Of a DNA stretch of 9,915 nucleotides, positions 1 to 5,889 are shown piece by piece. Each line of letters starts with the position of its first letter. Position 1 is the first letter of the stretch. Origin of the DNA: Caldifarciminota bacterium RBG_13_43_14. Its GTDB lineage: Bacteria > Hydrothermota > Tepidihabitantia > SM23-42. The notes under the pieces are model-generated. The model was not told the origin of the DNA. It saw only the letters and a list, made by a program, of their open reading frames with translations, and ran no database searches. The stretch lies in contig MEUM01000120.1 in assembly GCA_001771735.1 (NCBI GenBank), positions 202 through 10,116 of the forward strand, given 5' to 3'. Position numbers and translations under genes: made by a program.

Positions 1-240
1 GAGATGTTCGTAGTTTCGATACGTTATGAACGCCGGAATCGCGTGCCCGGATGGCTGACACCCAAGCTCGGTGAAGAAACAGCATGGCCAATGGTCGAGC
101 TGAGCTATGATATCACCACCCGCCATAATCTTCGTCTTCGGGTCGGTGCCGAAAAAGGTGGTCTGGTGTGTTCTGGAGGCGTGTGCCGGTTTGAAGAACC
201 ATTTCGGGGTGTAAAACTTGTATTGACCAGCTTATTTTAG
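1..240 (+). CDS. C-terminal fragment of an outer-membrane beta-barrel-like protein (possibly DUF6029-like)
   Basis: The frame is open from the first base and ends at TAG 238-240, so only the last 79 residues are visible and the true start is upstream; the internal ATG at 4 is not a convincing start. The segment has alternating polar and hydrophobic residues, as in transmembrane beta strands (MVELSYDITTRHNLRLRVG), and ends in Phe (VLTSLF), typical of barrels inserted by the BAM machinery. Near the end is a CSGGVC motif, two cysteines four residues apart. The ending resembles DUF6029-type proteins from memory, which is a tentative family call. The stop is followed directly by the ribosome binding site of the next small gene, so it probably belongs to the same operon. 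Its role is unknown; an outer-membrane component of the following redox genes is inference. Confidence 0.6.
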   Translation, partial: EMFVVSIRYERRNRVPGWLTPKLGEETAWPMVELSYDITTRHNLRLRVGAEKGGLVCSGGVCRFEEPFRGVKLVLTSLF

Positions 241-249
241 GGAGGCGGC

Positions 250-399
250 GTGAAAAGGCTAATATCAACCATTATTATTATGCTGGTGACATTAGGATTT
301 TATATATGTATTCTCTATGGCGAGAAACTCGGTGATTTTGACGAAATAGAAAGTGTTGGATCAGTAATGTGTCTTTCTTGCATGGGATTGCAGCAATGA
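250..399 (+). CDS. 49-residue membrane-anchored CxxC peptide
   Basis: This small gene starts with GTG at 250 behind GGAGG (241-245), which lies immediately after the preceding stop codon. It ends with TGA 397-399, and an ATG overlaps that stop as ATGA, which suggests translational coupling to the 4Fe-4S gene. The product begins MKRLIST and has one hydrophobic segment at about residues 5-23, then a short acidic stretch, then CLSC (Cys41 and Cys44) four residues before its end. Cys20 lies in the membrane segment. With a positive N-terminus the tail should face the periplasm (inference). A CxxC pair next to a multi-cluster Fe-S membrane protein suggests a thiol-redox or metal-handling partner, but I do not recognise a named family. 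The tight packing and good ribosome binding site make it a likely real gene despite its size. Confidence 0.7.
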   Translation: MKRLISTIIIMLVTLGFYICILYGEKLGDFDEIESVGSVMCLSCMGLQQ

Positions 400-1247
400 G
401 GCGGCGCACTAAACCGCATTTTATTGGCCAGATCATTGCATCGGTCATTACTCTGGGGCATGTACCGGCACTTTGGACCGGGAATATATATCAAGGATTT
501 TTGAAGCGCGGCTGCGTGCCGATCCTTAATTGCTGGGGATGTCCACTCTCATTGTTTTCCTGCCCGATCGGAGGTCTGCAGCATTACTTCAATCTTCATT
601 TGTTTCCTTTTTATATACTTGGTTTTTTTGGCATCGTTGGGATGATCGTAGGCCGTATGGTATGTGGCTGGCTTTGTCCATTCGGACTGTTCCAGGATCT
701 TCTTAATAAGATCAAATCAATTAAGCTGAAGCTGCCATTCTGGCTGACCTACATAAAATATGCGGTATTAGTTGTCGTTGCCGGTGTTATTGCCTGGATA
801 ACAATGGAACCGTGGTTCTGCAAGGTTTGCCCGGCTGGTATTATCGAAGCCGGCATCCCTCTTGTCCTGGTCGATAAGACCGGTGATATCAGAGCACTGG
901 TTGGCTGGCTTTTCTTTACCAAGGTAGGCATTTTGATATTTGTGATAATTTTTTCGGTAATGATCAAACGATTTTTCTGTCGGGTTTTTTGTCCGATCGG
1001 CGCAATCTATTCACTCTTTAATCGATTTTCTTTGTTGCGTTTATCCGTTGATCCCGGCAAATGCAAGCAGCCGAATTGTAAAGTATGTGAAAAGATCTGT
1101 CCAATGGACATAAATATTTATAAGGGACCGAATCAGAAAGAATGTATTCGCTGTCTTGAATGTTTTTATCGATGTCCTAATATTGCGATTTCATTCGCAA
1201 CGATCAAAACCGTATCCAGTACCGTCAAAGTAAAGGAGGCGGCATAA
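396..1247 (+). CDS. Polytopic membrane 4Fe-4S binding protein (NapH/YccM-like)
   Basis: This is an integral membrane electron-transfer protein of about 283 residues. Hydrophobic segments alternate with cysteine motifs: NCWGCP with a following SCPIG (Cys46, 49, 56), CGWLCPFG (Cys90, 94), CKVCPAG (Cys142, 145) and CRVFCPIG (Cys195, 199). The paired CxxxCP motifs flanking membrane helices are the hallmark of the NapH/NosR/YccM-type family. Near the C-terminus are two ferredoxin-type clusters: Cys223-x4-Cys228-x2-Cys231-x3-Cys235-Pro, and Cys250-x2-Cys253-x2-Cys256-x3-Cys260-Pro. The family moves electrons between the quinone pool or cytoplasmic donors and periplasmic reductases. I chose ATG 396 because it overlaps the upstream stop as ATGA and gives MRRRTK before the first helix. 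GTG 369 in the same frame would add nine residues. The TAA stop (1245-1247) overlaps the proposed start of the next gene. The electron acceptor cannot be told from this window. Confidence 0.85.
   Translation: MRRRTKPHFIGQIIASVITLGHVPALWTGNIYQGFLKRGCVPILNCWGCPLSLFSCPIGGLQHYFNLHLFPFYILGFFGIVGMIVGRMVCGWLCPFGLFQDLLNKIKSIKLKLPFWLTYIKYAVLVVVAGVIAWITMEPWFCKVCPAGIIEAGIPLVLVDKTGDIRALVGWLFFTKVGILIFVIIFSVMIKRFFCRVFCPIGAIYSLFNRFSLLRLSVDPGKCKQPNCKVCEKICPMDINIYKGPNQKECIRCLECFYRCPNIAISFATIKTVSSTVKVKEAA
1232..1239 (+). promoter_or_regulatory. Strong Shine-Dalgarno that places the next start at an AUA codon
   Basis: AAAGGAGG lies inside the last codons of the 4Fe-4S gene. The spacing from GGAGG (1235-1239) to ATA 1244 is 4 nt, the same as between GGAGG and GTG 250 earlier in the operon. 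No ATG, GTG or TTG occurs in the downstream frame until GTG 1454, more than 200 nt away and without a comparable site. The signal therefore argues for initiation at 1244. Confidence 0.65.
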
Positions 1248-3850
1248 AGCAAACAAATAAATACTATCATTCATATCTTCATTCTGATCATGTAATTGCC
1301 AATCATATTCTCGTATCTTTTCATGCCGCTTTTATTTCATCATTACTCAATATTCCATCTGATCTTTATGGTCCGGGCGTATTACGTTTTGTATTCACTA
1401 GTTATGAAACAGTAATCTCGGCTCTATATTGGTTTATTTGTTTTCATGCCGGCGTGGCAATACACGAAATGGGGCATTATCTGCGCGCGGTCCAGCTCGA
1501 TGCTTTAAATGATAATCTTATTTCTGAAGCCCAGCAACGGATGAGAAATCCATTTTTTAAAAAAATGATATGGTATATACAAATGTTCCTGACCATCCCT
1601 TATGGGAAGTTCAGCGGGATCAAAAAACAAGGGTTGACCTATTATCCTGAGGCGCCTTTTAATTTGAGCGTAGCTGCGGCCGGACCGCTTGCGAGCCGAA
1701 ACTTAGCGATTTTTAGCCTGCCATTGGCCGTTGTTTTATTATCGCTGGGTTTGATACTGCACAGCGATGCCGCGATATATGCCGGGCGGCTCTGCTTGGG
1801 ATTAGGTGCGGTCGGGCTGATCGATTTTCTTTTAGCCGATCCGGGTAAATATCGCGAGTATGTCTCACGTGAGAAAGTAGCAAAAATAAAATCTTCAAGT
1901 ATAACTAAAAGCCAAGAAAAGGAATCCTGGTGGGATCAGGTAAAGGTTATTACTGAAATGATGAGGCGCCAGCGTATACATGAAATAACTCTGCCCGACG
2001 GCGAGCAGTTGAAGGCACCCTGGCAATTCCGCAATTGCGGTATGGGCGGTCGGCATACGGAGAAAGAATATCCGGAAAGCAATATCAGCTGTCAGGAACT
2101 GATGTTCGTACCTCTTTGCGCAAAGAATTATGAAGAAGCCCAAATGATAACTATCACTTTACAGAACCGCTTCAAGGAAGTGCTCGAGAATGAGCCGGGA
2201 GCCCGGGTCATGGGTATTGGTCTTGAAGGAGGATTAGCTCCCTATGTGACCAAAGATGCCGGTGACAAAGTTCCTGAAGAACGTCTCTGGCGTCTGGCCA
2301 AGCAAACAATACTTGATATCGGGTATGAGCCGGGTCAAGAGGTGGCGATCGCTTTCGATCATGCGGCCAGTGAATTGAGTAATTCCTTTCGGAAAGAATT
2401 CAATCAAGCGGATTCAATCGGTATGTATTATTTCTGGCGCGGCGAAGAAAAAACCGAAATGTCGCGTGATCAATTACTTGAATTATATTTGAAATCTATT
2501 AATGCTGTACCGGTCGTTTCTTTCGAAGACGCCTATGCTGAAGATGATTTTGAAGGTTGGCGTATGCTTCTTGATAAACTCGGTGATCGGTTTTTCATTA
2601 TCGGTGACGATCTGGTAACAACTCGTGATTCGGCTATTGAAGATTGTGCGGATAAAAAACTGATGAATACCGCACTGATAAAGGCGAATCAGATCGGTAC
2701 TTTAGCCGAGACCATGCTGGCAATGTTGGTTGCACTTGGTAAGGGACTGGAAATCGTAGTATCACATCGTTCGAAATCACCGAACGAAGATATGGAACCG
2801 CAGATCGCCTTAGCGGCTAATGCATTGGGATTGAAATGCGGTGGTGGTTCTAATACCGAGCGATTGCTAAAATACGGTGCGATAATAAAGATTATGAAAG
2901 ATATGGAACAGACAATACTCAAGGAATATAAAGTACCAGCATCTCCTTTGACGAAAGATTTCCTTGAAAACTTAGTAATTACTGAAGTCCTGGCCTTTGA
3001 GGAACCGACGAATTCCGGATTACCGACCGTAGGCGTCGAGATTTGCGTTGGTATTCAGGGCAATCGTCAATACCGGCGTTTGTTGCGTTTTGCCGGTGCG
3101 ACCCCTTTGGGTACCTCGGCGGGAGCGGGTGAGGCGTTACATCTGGTCGATAGTATAATTGAAGAGTCGTCTTTGGTTAAGAAGTATAAAGATCTTTTTG
3201 TCGAGAGGCCTGATCATACCTATCTTTTCAAAAATGAAATTACCCGAGAGATGATAAAGAGCCATAATAATAAGGAATTGAGTGATCTCTATTATCATGC
3301 TCAACGATTTGACGGCCGTGGCTGTCTGAACGCGGTCAGTAATGTTATGGACATCATTGCTCCCCATTATATCAATAAAAAGGTTACGGAAATAAAAAGT
3401 ATTATCGAGGTCGATCGCGTCATGCTTAAACTGGAATACGAATTGGCTGCCAAACTGGGCAAGGTGGGAAATAGCGATCCGGTTGAATTGATGCAGCGTA
3501 AAGCCAATCTTGGTATGAACGCAATATTATCAATGTCACTCGCTCTTGCCCGGCTCATCGCTCATTTCCAGGGAAAAGAGCTATGGCAAGTCCTACGTGA
3601 GGAAATGAAGAAGGTGGTCGTACGATTGATCGATAAATACGGTGATTTTAATATGATCGGGCAGGTTGTTGAAAAAGAACGGTTCAATATGATCTTGGCA
3701 GAAAAAGACAAAAATAAAACGCTGGATAAAAAGATGACCTATGATGAGTTGATCGCTGTTTTACGTTTAATCGAACCGTTGCTCAAGGAGAGGAAAATAA
3801 AGCTTTATCAGGCTTTACGTGAGCAAATGACGTTGTACAACATCATCTGA
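1244..3850 (+). CDS. M50-like membrane protease domain fused to a domain-permuted enolase
   Basis: The protein is 868 residues if it starts at ATA 1244; the first conventional start is GTG 1454 (residue 71). Residues 1-210 are membrane-embedded. HEMGH (74-78) sits in a hydrophobic helix, a second M50-like motif has the form N-x6-GP-x4-N (Asn140 to Asn153), and a later helix carries an Asp in LIDFLLADP (194), the possible third zinc ligand. After a charged linker comes the enolase barrel (about 255-555), with His271, Glu285, Glu328, Asp372, Glu428, Asp455, Lys480, His508-Arg-Ser and Lys531 matching the neighbouring enolase. The region that is normally N-terminal follows (about 576-776): LPTVGVE, then PLGTSAGAGE, which aligns without gaps to PSGASTGTYE and supplies the Mg loop Ser625. 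RGCLNAVSNV and ANLGMNAI come after it. A helical tail runs 777-868. The enolase domain order is thus reversed with an apparently intact active site, so 2-phosphoglycerate dehydration is plausible but not shown. GTG 1454 would cut through the zinc-motif helix, which argues for the upstream start. Confidence 0.8.
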   Translation: MKQTNKYYHSYLHSDHVIANHILVSFHAAFISSLLNIPSDLYGPGVLRFVFTSYETVISALYWFICFHAGVAIHEMGHYLRAVQLDALNDNLISEAQQRMRNPFFKKMIWYIQMFLTIPYGKFSGIKKQGLTYYPEAPFNLSVAAAGPLASRNLAIFSLPLAVVLLSLGLILHSDAAIYAGRLCLGLGAVGLIDFLLADPGKYREYVSREKVAKIKSSSITKSQEKESWWDQVKVITEMMRRQRIHEITLPDGEQLKAPWQFRNCGMGGRHTEKEYPESNISCQELMFVPLCAKNYEEAQMITITLQNRFKEVLENEPGARVMGIGLEGGLAPYVTKDAGDKVPEERLWRLAKQTILDIGYEPGQEVAIAFDHAASELSNSFRKEFNQADSIGMYYFWRGEEKTEMSRDQLLELYLKSINAVPVVSFEDAYAEDDFEGWRMLLDKLGDRFFIIGDDLVTTRDSAIEDCADKKLMNTALIKANQIGTLAETMLAMLVALGKGLEIVVSHRSKSPNEDMEPQIALAANALGLKCGGGSNTERLLKYGAIIKIMKDMEQTILKEYKVPASPLTKDFLENLVITEVLAFEEPTNSGLPTVGVEICVGIQGNRQYRRLLRFAGATPLGTSAGAGEALHLVDSIIEESSLVKKYKDLFVERPDHTYLFKNEITREMIKSHNNKELSDLYYHAQRFDGRGCLNAVSNVMDIIAPHYINKKVTEIKSIIEVDRVMLKLEYELAAKLGKVGNSDPVELMQRKANLGMNAILSMSLALARLIAHFQGKELWQVLREEMKKVVVRLIDKYGDFNMIGQVVEKERFNMILAEKDKNKTLDKKMTYDELIAVLRLIEPLLKERKIKLYQALREQMTLYNII

Positions 3851-3873
3851 TATTTTCACCCAGCTGATTTGTA

Positions 3874-3901
3874 TTGATTATTAACATAATATAAATATAA
3901 T
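3874..3901 (+). promoter_or_regulatory. Sigma-70-like promoter for canonical enolase
   Basis: TTGATT (3874-3879) and a perfect TATAAT (3896-3901) are separated by 16 bp in the 77-nt gap between the two enolase genes. Transcription would start near 3908, giving a leader of about 20 nt that contains AGGAGG (3917-3922), five bases before ATG 3928. This would let the canonical enolase be expressed independently of the upstream operon. No terminator hairpin is evident in the gap, so readthrough is also possible. Confidence 0.5.
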
Positions 3902-3927
3902 GGATTAAAAAATATTAGGAGGTTATC

Positions 3928-5211
3928 ATGGATCGAAGAATTAAACGTGTACAAGCAAGAGAGATATTAGACTCGCGGGGAAACCCTACGGTTGAAGTAG
4001 AAGTTGTGCTGAATTCGGGCGTACACGCCAGCGCTTCAGTACCATCCGGTGCTTCAACCGGCACTTATGAATCAGTTGAATTACGCGATAGCGATAGTCA
4101 CCGTTATGGTGGAAAAGGCGTATTCAAGGCAGTAAATAATGTCAATGACATTATCGGTCCGGCTTTGATCGGACAAGATGTTATTGAGCAAACCAATATT
4201 GATAAACTAATGATCAGCCTCGATGGCACGAGCAATAAAAGTGGGTTGGGAGCAAATGCTTTGTGCGGTGTATCGCTTGCGATTGCGAGAACCGCGGCCG
4301 TAGCGGTTGATCTTCCATTGTACCGTTATCTTGGTGGCCCATATGCGGTCTTAATTCCGGTACCGATGATGAATGTAATTAACGGCGGTATTCATACATT
4401 GCAGCAGGGACCGGATTATCAGGAATACATGATCGTTCCATACGGCGCGGATACTTTCCGCGAAGCGTTGCGTTGGGGGAGTGAAACCTATCATGCGCTA
4501 AAAAAACTTCTTATGGAAAAAGGTTTCAAGATCGCAGTTGCGGATGAAGGCGGTTTTGTACCGGCAATATCATCGAATGAAGATCCATTGAAGCTTATTG
4601 TCACCGCGATTGAAAGGGGCGGCTATCGGCCCGGTGAGGATATCGGTATCGGATTGGATGTTGCCGCGAGCGCATTCTATAAAGACGGAAAATACAATTT
4701 GCGTATCGAAAATAATCAACTAACTTCGGAAGAAATGATCGACCGATATGCTGAATTAGTGGGTAAATATCCGATCGTTTCGATCGAAGATGGTCTTTCT
4801 GAAGATGATTGGTCTGGATGGGAAAAGCTCAATGCTAAGCTGGGCGAGAAAATACAGTTGGTTGGTGATGATATTTTCGTGACCAATGTACAAAGGATCG
4901 AGAGAGGGATTAAAGAGAGGGTCGCCAATGCAGTTTTGATAAAACCCAATCAGATCGGTACTCTTACCGAAACTATCGCTGCCGTCAAAATGGCGCAGAA
5001 GGTAAATTGGCGTGTGGTTGTATCGCATCGCAGCGGCGAAACAGTTGATTCATTCATTGCCGATTTTACGGTCGCGATGGGCACTGGCGCATTGAAAACT
5101 GGCGCGCCCTGTCGTGGTGAAAGGATAGAAAAATACAATCAATTATTACGTATTGAGGATGATCTGAGAGAGGCTGCAATGCATCCAAGCCGGGAAACAT
5201 TTTTATATTGA
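3928..5211 (+). CDS. eno: Enolase (phosphopyruvate hydratase), canonical
   Basis: This enzyme converts 2-phosphoglycerate to phosphoenolpyruvate in glycolysis and gluconeogenesis, in the cytoplasm. At 427 residues it is the usual family length and collinear with ordinary bacterial enolases. The N-terminal domain carries ILDSRGNPTVEVE (13-25) and the mobile Mg loop PSGASTG with Ser43. The barrel carries His155 in NGGIHT, Glu166 in the QE pair, and Glu207 in DEGG. Metal ligands are Asp244 (GLDVAAS), Glu287 (SIEDG) and Asp314 (GDD). Lys339 (IKPNQIGT) is the catalytic base, followed by His367-Arg368-Ser369 and Lys390 before the GERIEKYNQL signature. The start is fixed by AGGAGG five bases upstream. 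It has its own promoter and is followed after 46 nt by a helical protein of unknown function. Its presence means the rearranged enolase upstream is not needed for basic glycolysis. Confidence 0.98.
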   Translation: MDRRIKRVQAREILDSRGNPTVEVEVVLNSGVHASASVPSGASTGTYESVELRDSDSHRYGGKGVFKAVNNVNDIIGPALIGQDVIEQTNIDKLMISLDGTSNKSGLGANALCGVSLAIARTAAVAVDLPLYRYLGGPYAVLIPVPMMNVINGGIHTLQQGPDYQEYMIVPYGADTFREALRWGSETYHALKKLLMEKGFKIAVADEGGFVPAISSNEDPLKLIVTAIERGGYRPGEDIGIGLDVAASAFYKDGKYNLRIENNQLTSEEMIDRYAELVGKYPIVSIEDGLSEDDWSGWEKLNAKLGEKIQLVGDDIFVTNVQRIERGIKERVANAVLIKPNQIGTLTETIAAVKMAQKVNWRVVVSHRSGETVDSFIADFTVAMGTGALKTGAPCRGERIEKYNQLLRIEDDLREAAMHPSRETFLY

Positions 5212-5257
5212 TTTTGATGATTTAAGTGTTGAATTGAAAGCGGTAAAGGAGTGAGTT

Positions 5258-5809
5258 ATGGAGCTTGATTTTAATGAAGATCTTGAAAAAGGGCCGTTCT
5301 GTAAACCCTATGGTCAGCTCTTCTACGAAAACCTCGAAAAAATGCCGTCGGTGCAGGTGATCGAAGGGTATTTATCATGTTTGCTTGAAGCGCAGGACCG
5401 GATACAAAAAGCGATTTCGATCCTTGAAGGGATACTAAAAAAAGGCAGCGATAAATTGAAGCAGATCGAGAAACCAATGGATCTTCAATACATGTTCGGC
5501 AAAGCGACGAGCAATCGGGGAGAAATAGAGAAAGAAATCGAGCATCTTTCCAAATATCGCCGCGAGATCGATGCGATCATTGCACAATATTCTGAAAAGG
5601 GAATTTTCAACATGCCGATCAAGGATTTCATGATGCTCTTTGATGCTGAGTTCAAGATCAGAGTGGAAAAGAAAAAGACCGATTCGGAAGATTTGTATAT
5701 TACTGAGATCAATGGCAATGATTTGATCGGTTGTACTGGTTTTGACCATTTGAATAAGGTTATGTCCGGCTATATGTTATCTAAGTTGATGAAAAAGAGC
5801 GAAGCTTGA
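5258..5809 (+). CDS. Hypothetical soluble helical protein, 183 residues
   Basis: I do not recognise a family. The start is ATG 5258 behind AAGGAG (5246-5251), six bases upstream. There is no signal peptide or membrane segment, so it should be cytoplasmic. Residues about 31-70 and 86-113 are rich in Leu/Ile, Glu and Lys with coiled-coil-like spacing, and PMDLQYMFGKATSNRG separates the two helices. The C-terminal part (about 118-180) is mixed, with a charged KIRVEKKK stretch and a more hydrophobic DLIGCTGFDHLNKVM segment. Three cysteines (15, 41, 159) form no metal-binding pattern. It follows the enolase by 46 nt with no terminator between, so cotranscription is likely; a strong terminator follows it. 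A link to enolase function is possible only by position. Codon use and the ribosome binding site look native. Confidence 0.75.
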   Translation: MELDFNEDLEKGPFCKPYGQLFYENLEKMPSVQVIEGYLSCLLEAQDRIQKAISILEGILKKGSDKLKQIEKPMDLQYMFGKATSNRGEIEKEIEHLSKYRREIDAIIAQYSEKGIFNMPIKDFMMLFDAEFKIRVEKKKTDSEDLYITEINGNDLIGCTGFDHLNKVMSGYMLSKLMKKSEA

Positions 5810-5830
5810 TTCTGAACTCCGGTTCAGAAT
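5809..5830. repeat. Perfect 9-bp hairpin with UCCG tetraloop
   Basis: ATTCTGAAC (5809-5817) and GTTCAGAAT (5822-5830) are exact reverse complements around TCCG. Read on the + strand this is a UNCG-class tetraloop closed by C-G, a very stable RNA hairpin. It begins at the last base of the stop codon of the 183-residue gene and lacks a following T-run, so it is not by itself a terminator. It may protect the mRNA 3' end or be one copy of a dispersed REP-like element. Confidence 0.6.
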
Positions 5831-5843
5831 GACACAAAAAGTA

Positions 5844-5880
5844 AAAAGGGTCAGGATATTCTCCTGACCCTTTTGTTTTT
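5844..5880. terminator. Bidirectional rho-independent terminator
   Basis: A perfect 13-bp stem (AAAAGGGTCAGGA at 5844-5856 with TCCTGACCCTTTT at 5862-5874) encloses a 5-nt loop. On the + strand it is followed by GTTTTTCTTTT. On the - strand it is followed by a T-rich stretch complementary to ACAAAAAGTAAAA. It lies between the convergent 183-residue gene and the subtilase gene and should end both transcripts. Confidence 0.9.
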
Positions 5881-5889
5881 CTTTTGAAA

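Noticed and set aside
1454..3850. GTG 1454 as the start of the fusion gene
   Set aside because: It begins three codons before HEMGH and cuts the hydrophobic helix that should hold the motif, and it has no good ribosome binding site. Seventy in-frame residues upstream are hydrophobic and sit behind a perfect Shine-Dalgarno.
5435..5749. Antisense ORF of 104 codons opposite the 183-residue gene
   Set aside because: It is a mirror of a gene with a clear ribosome binding site; its composition is erratic and it has no initiation signal.
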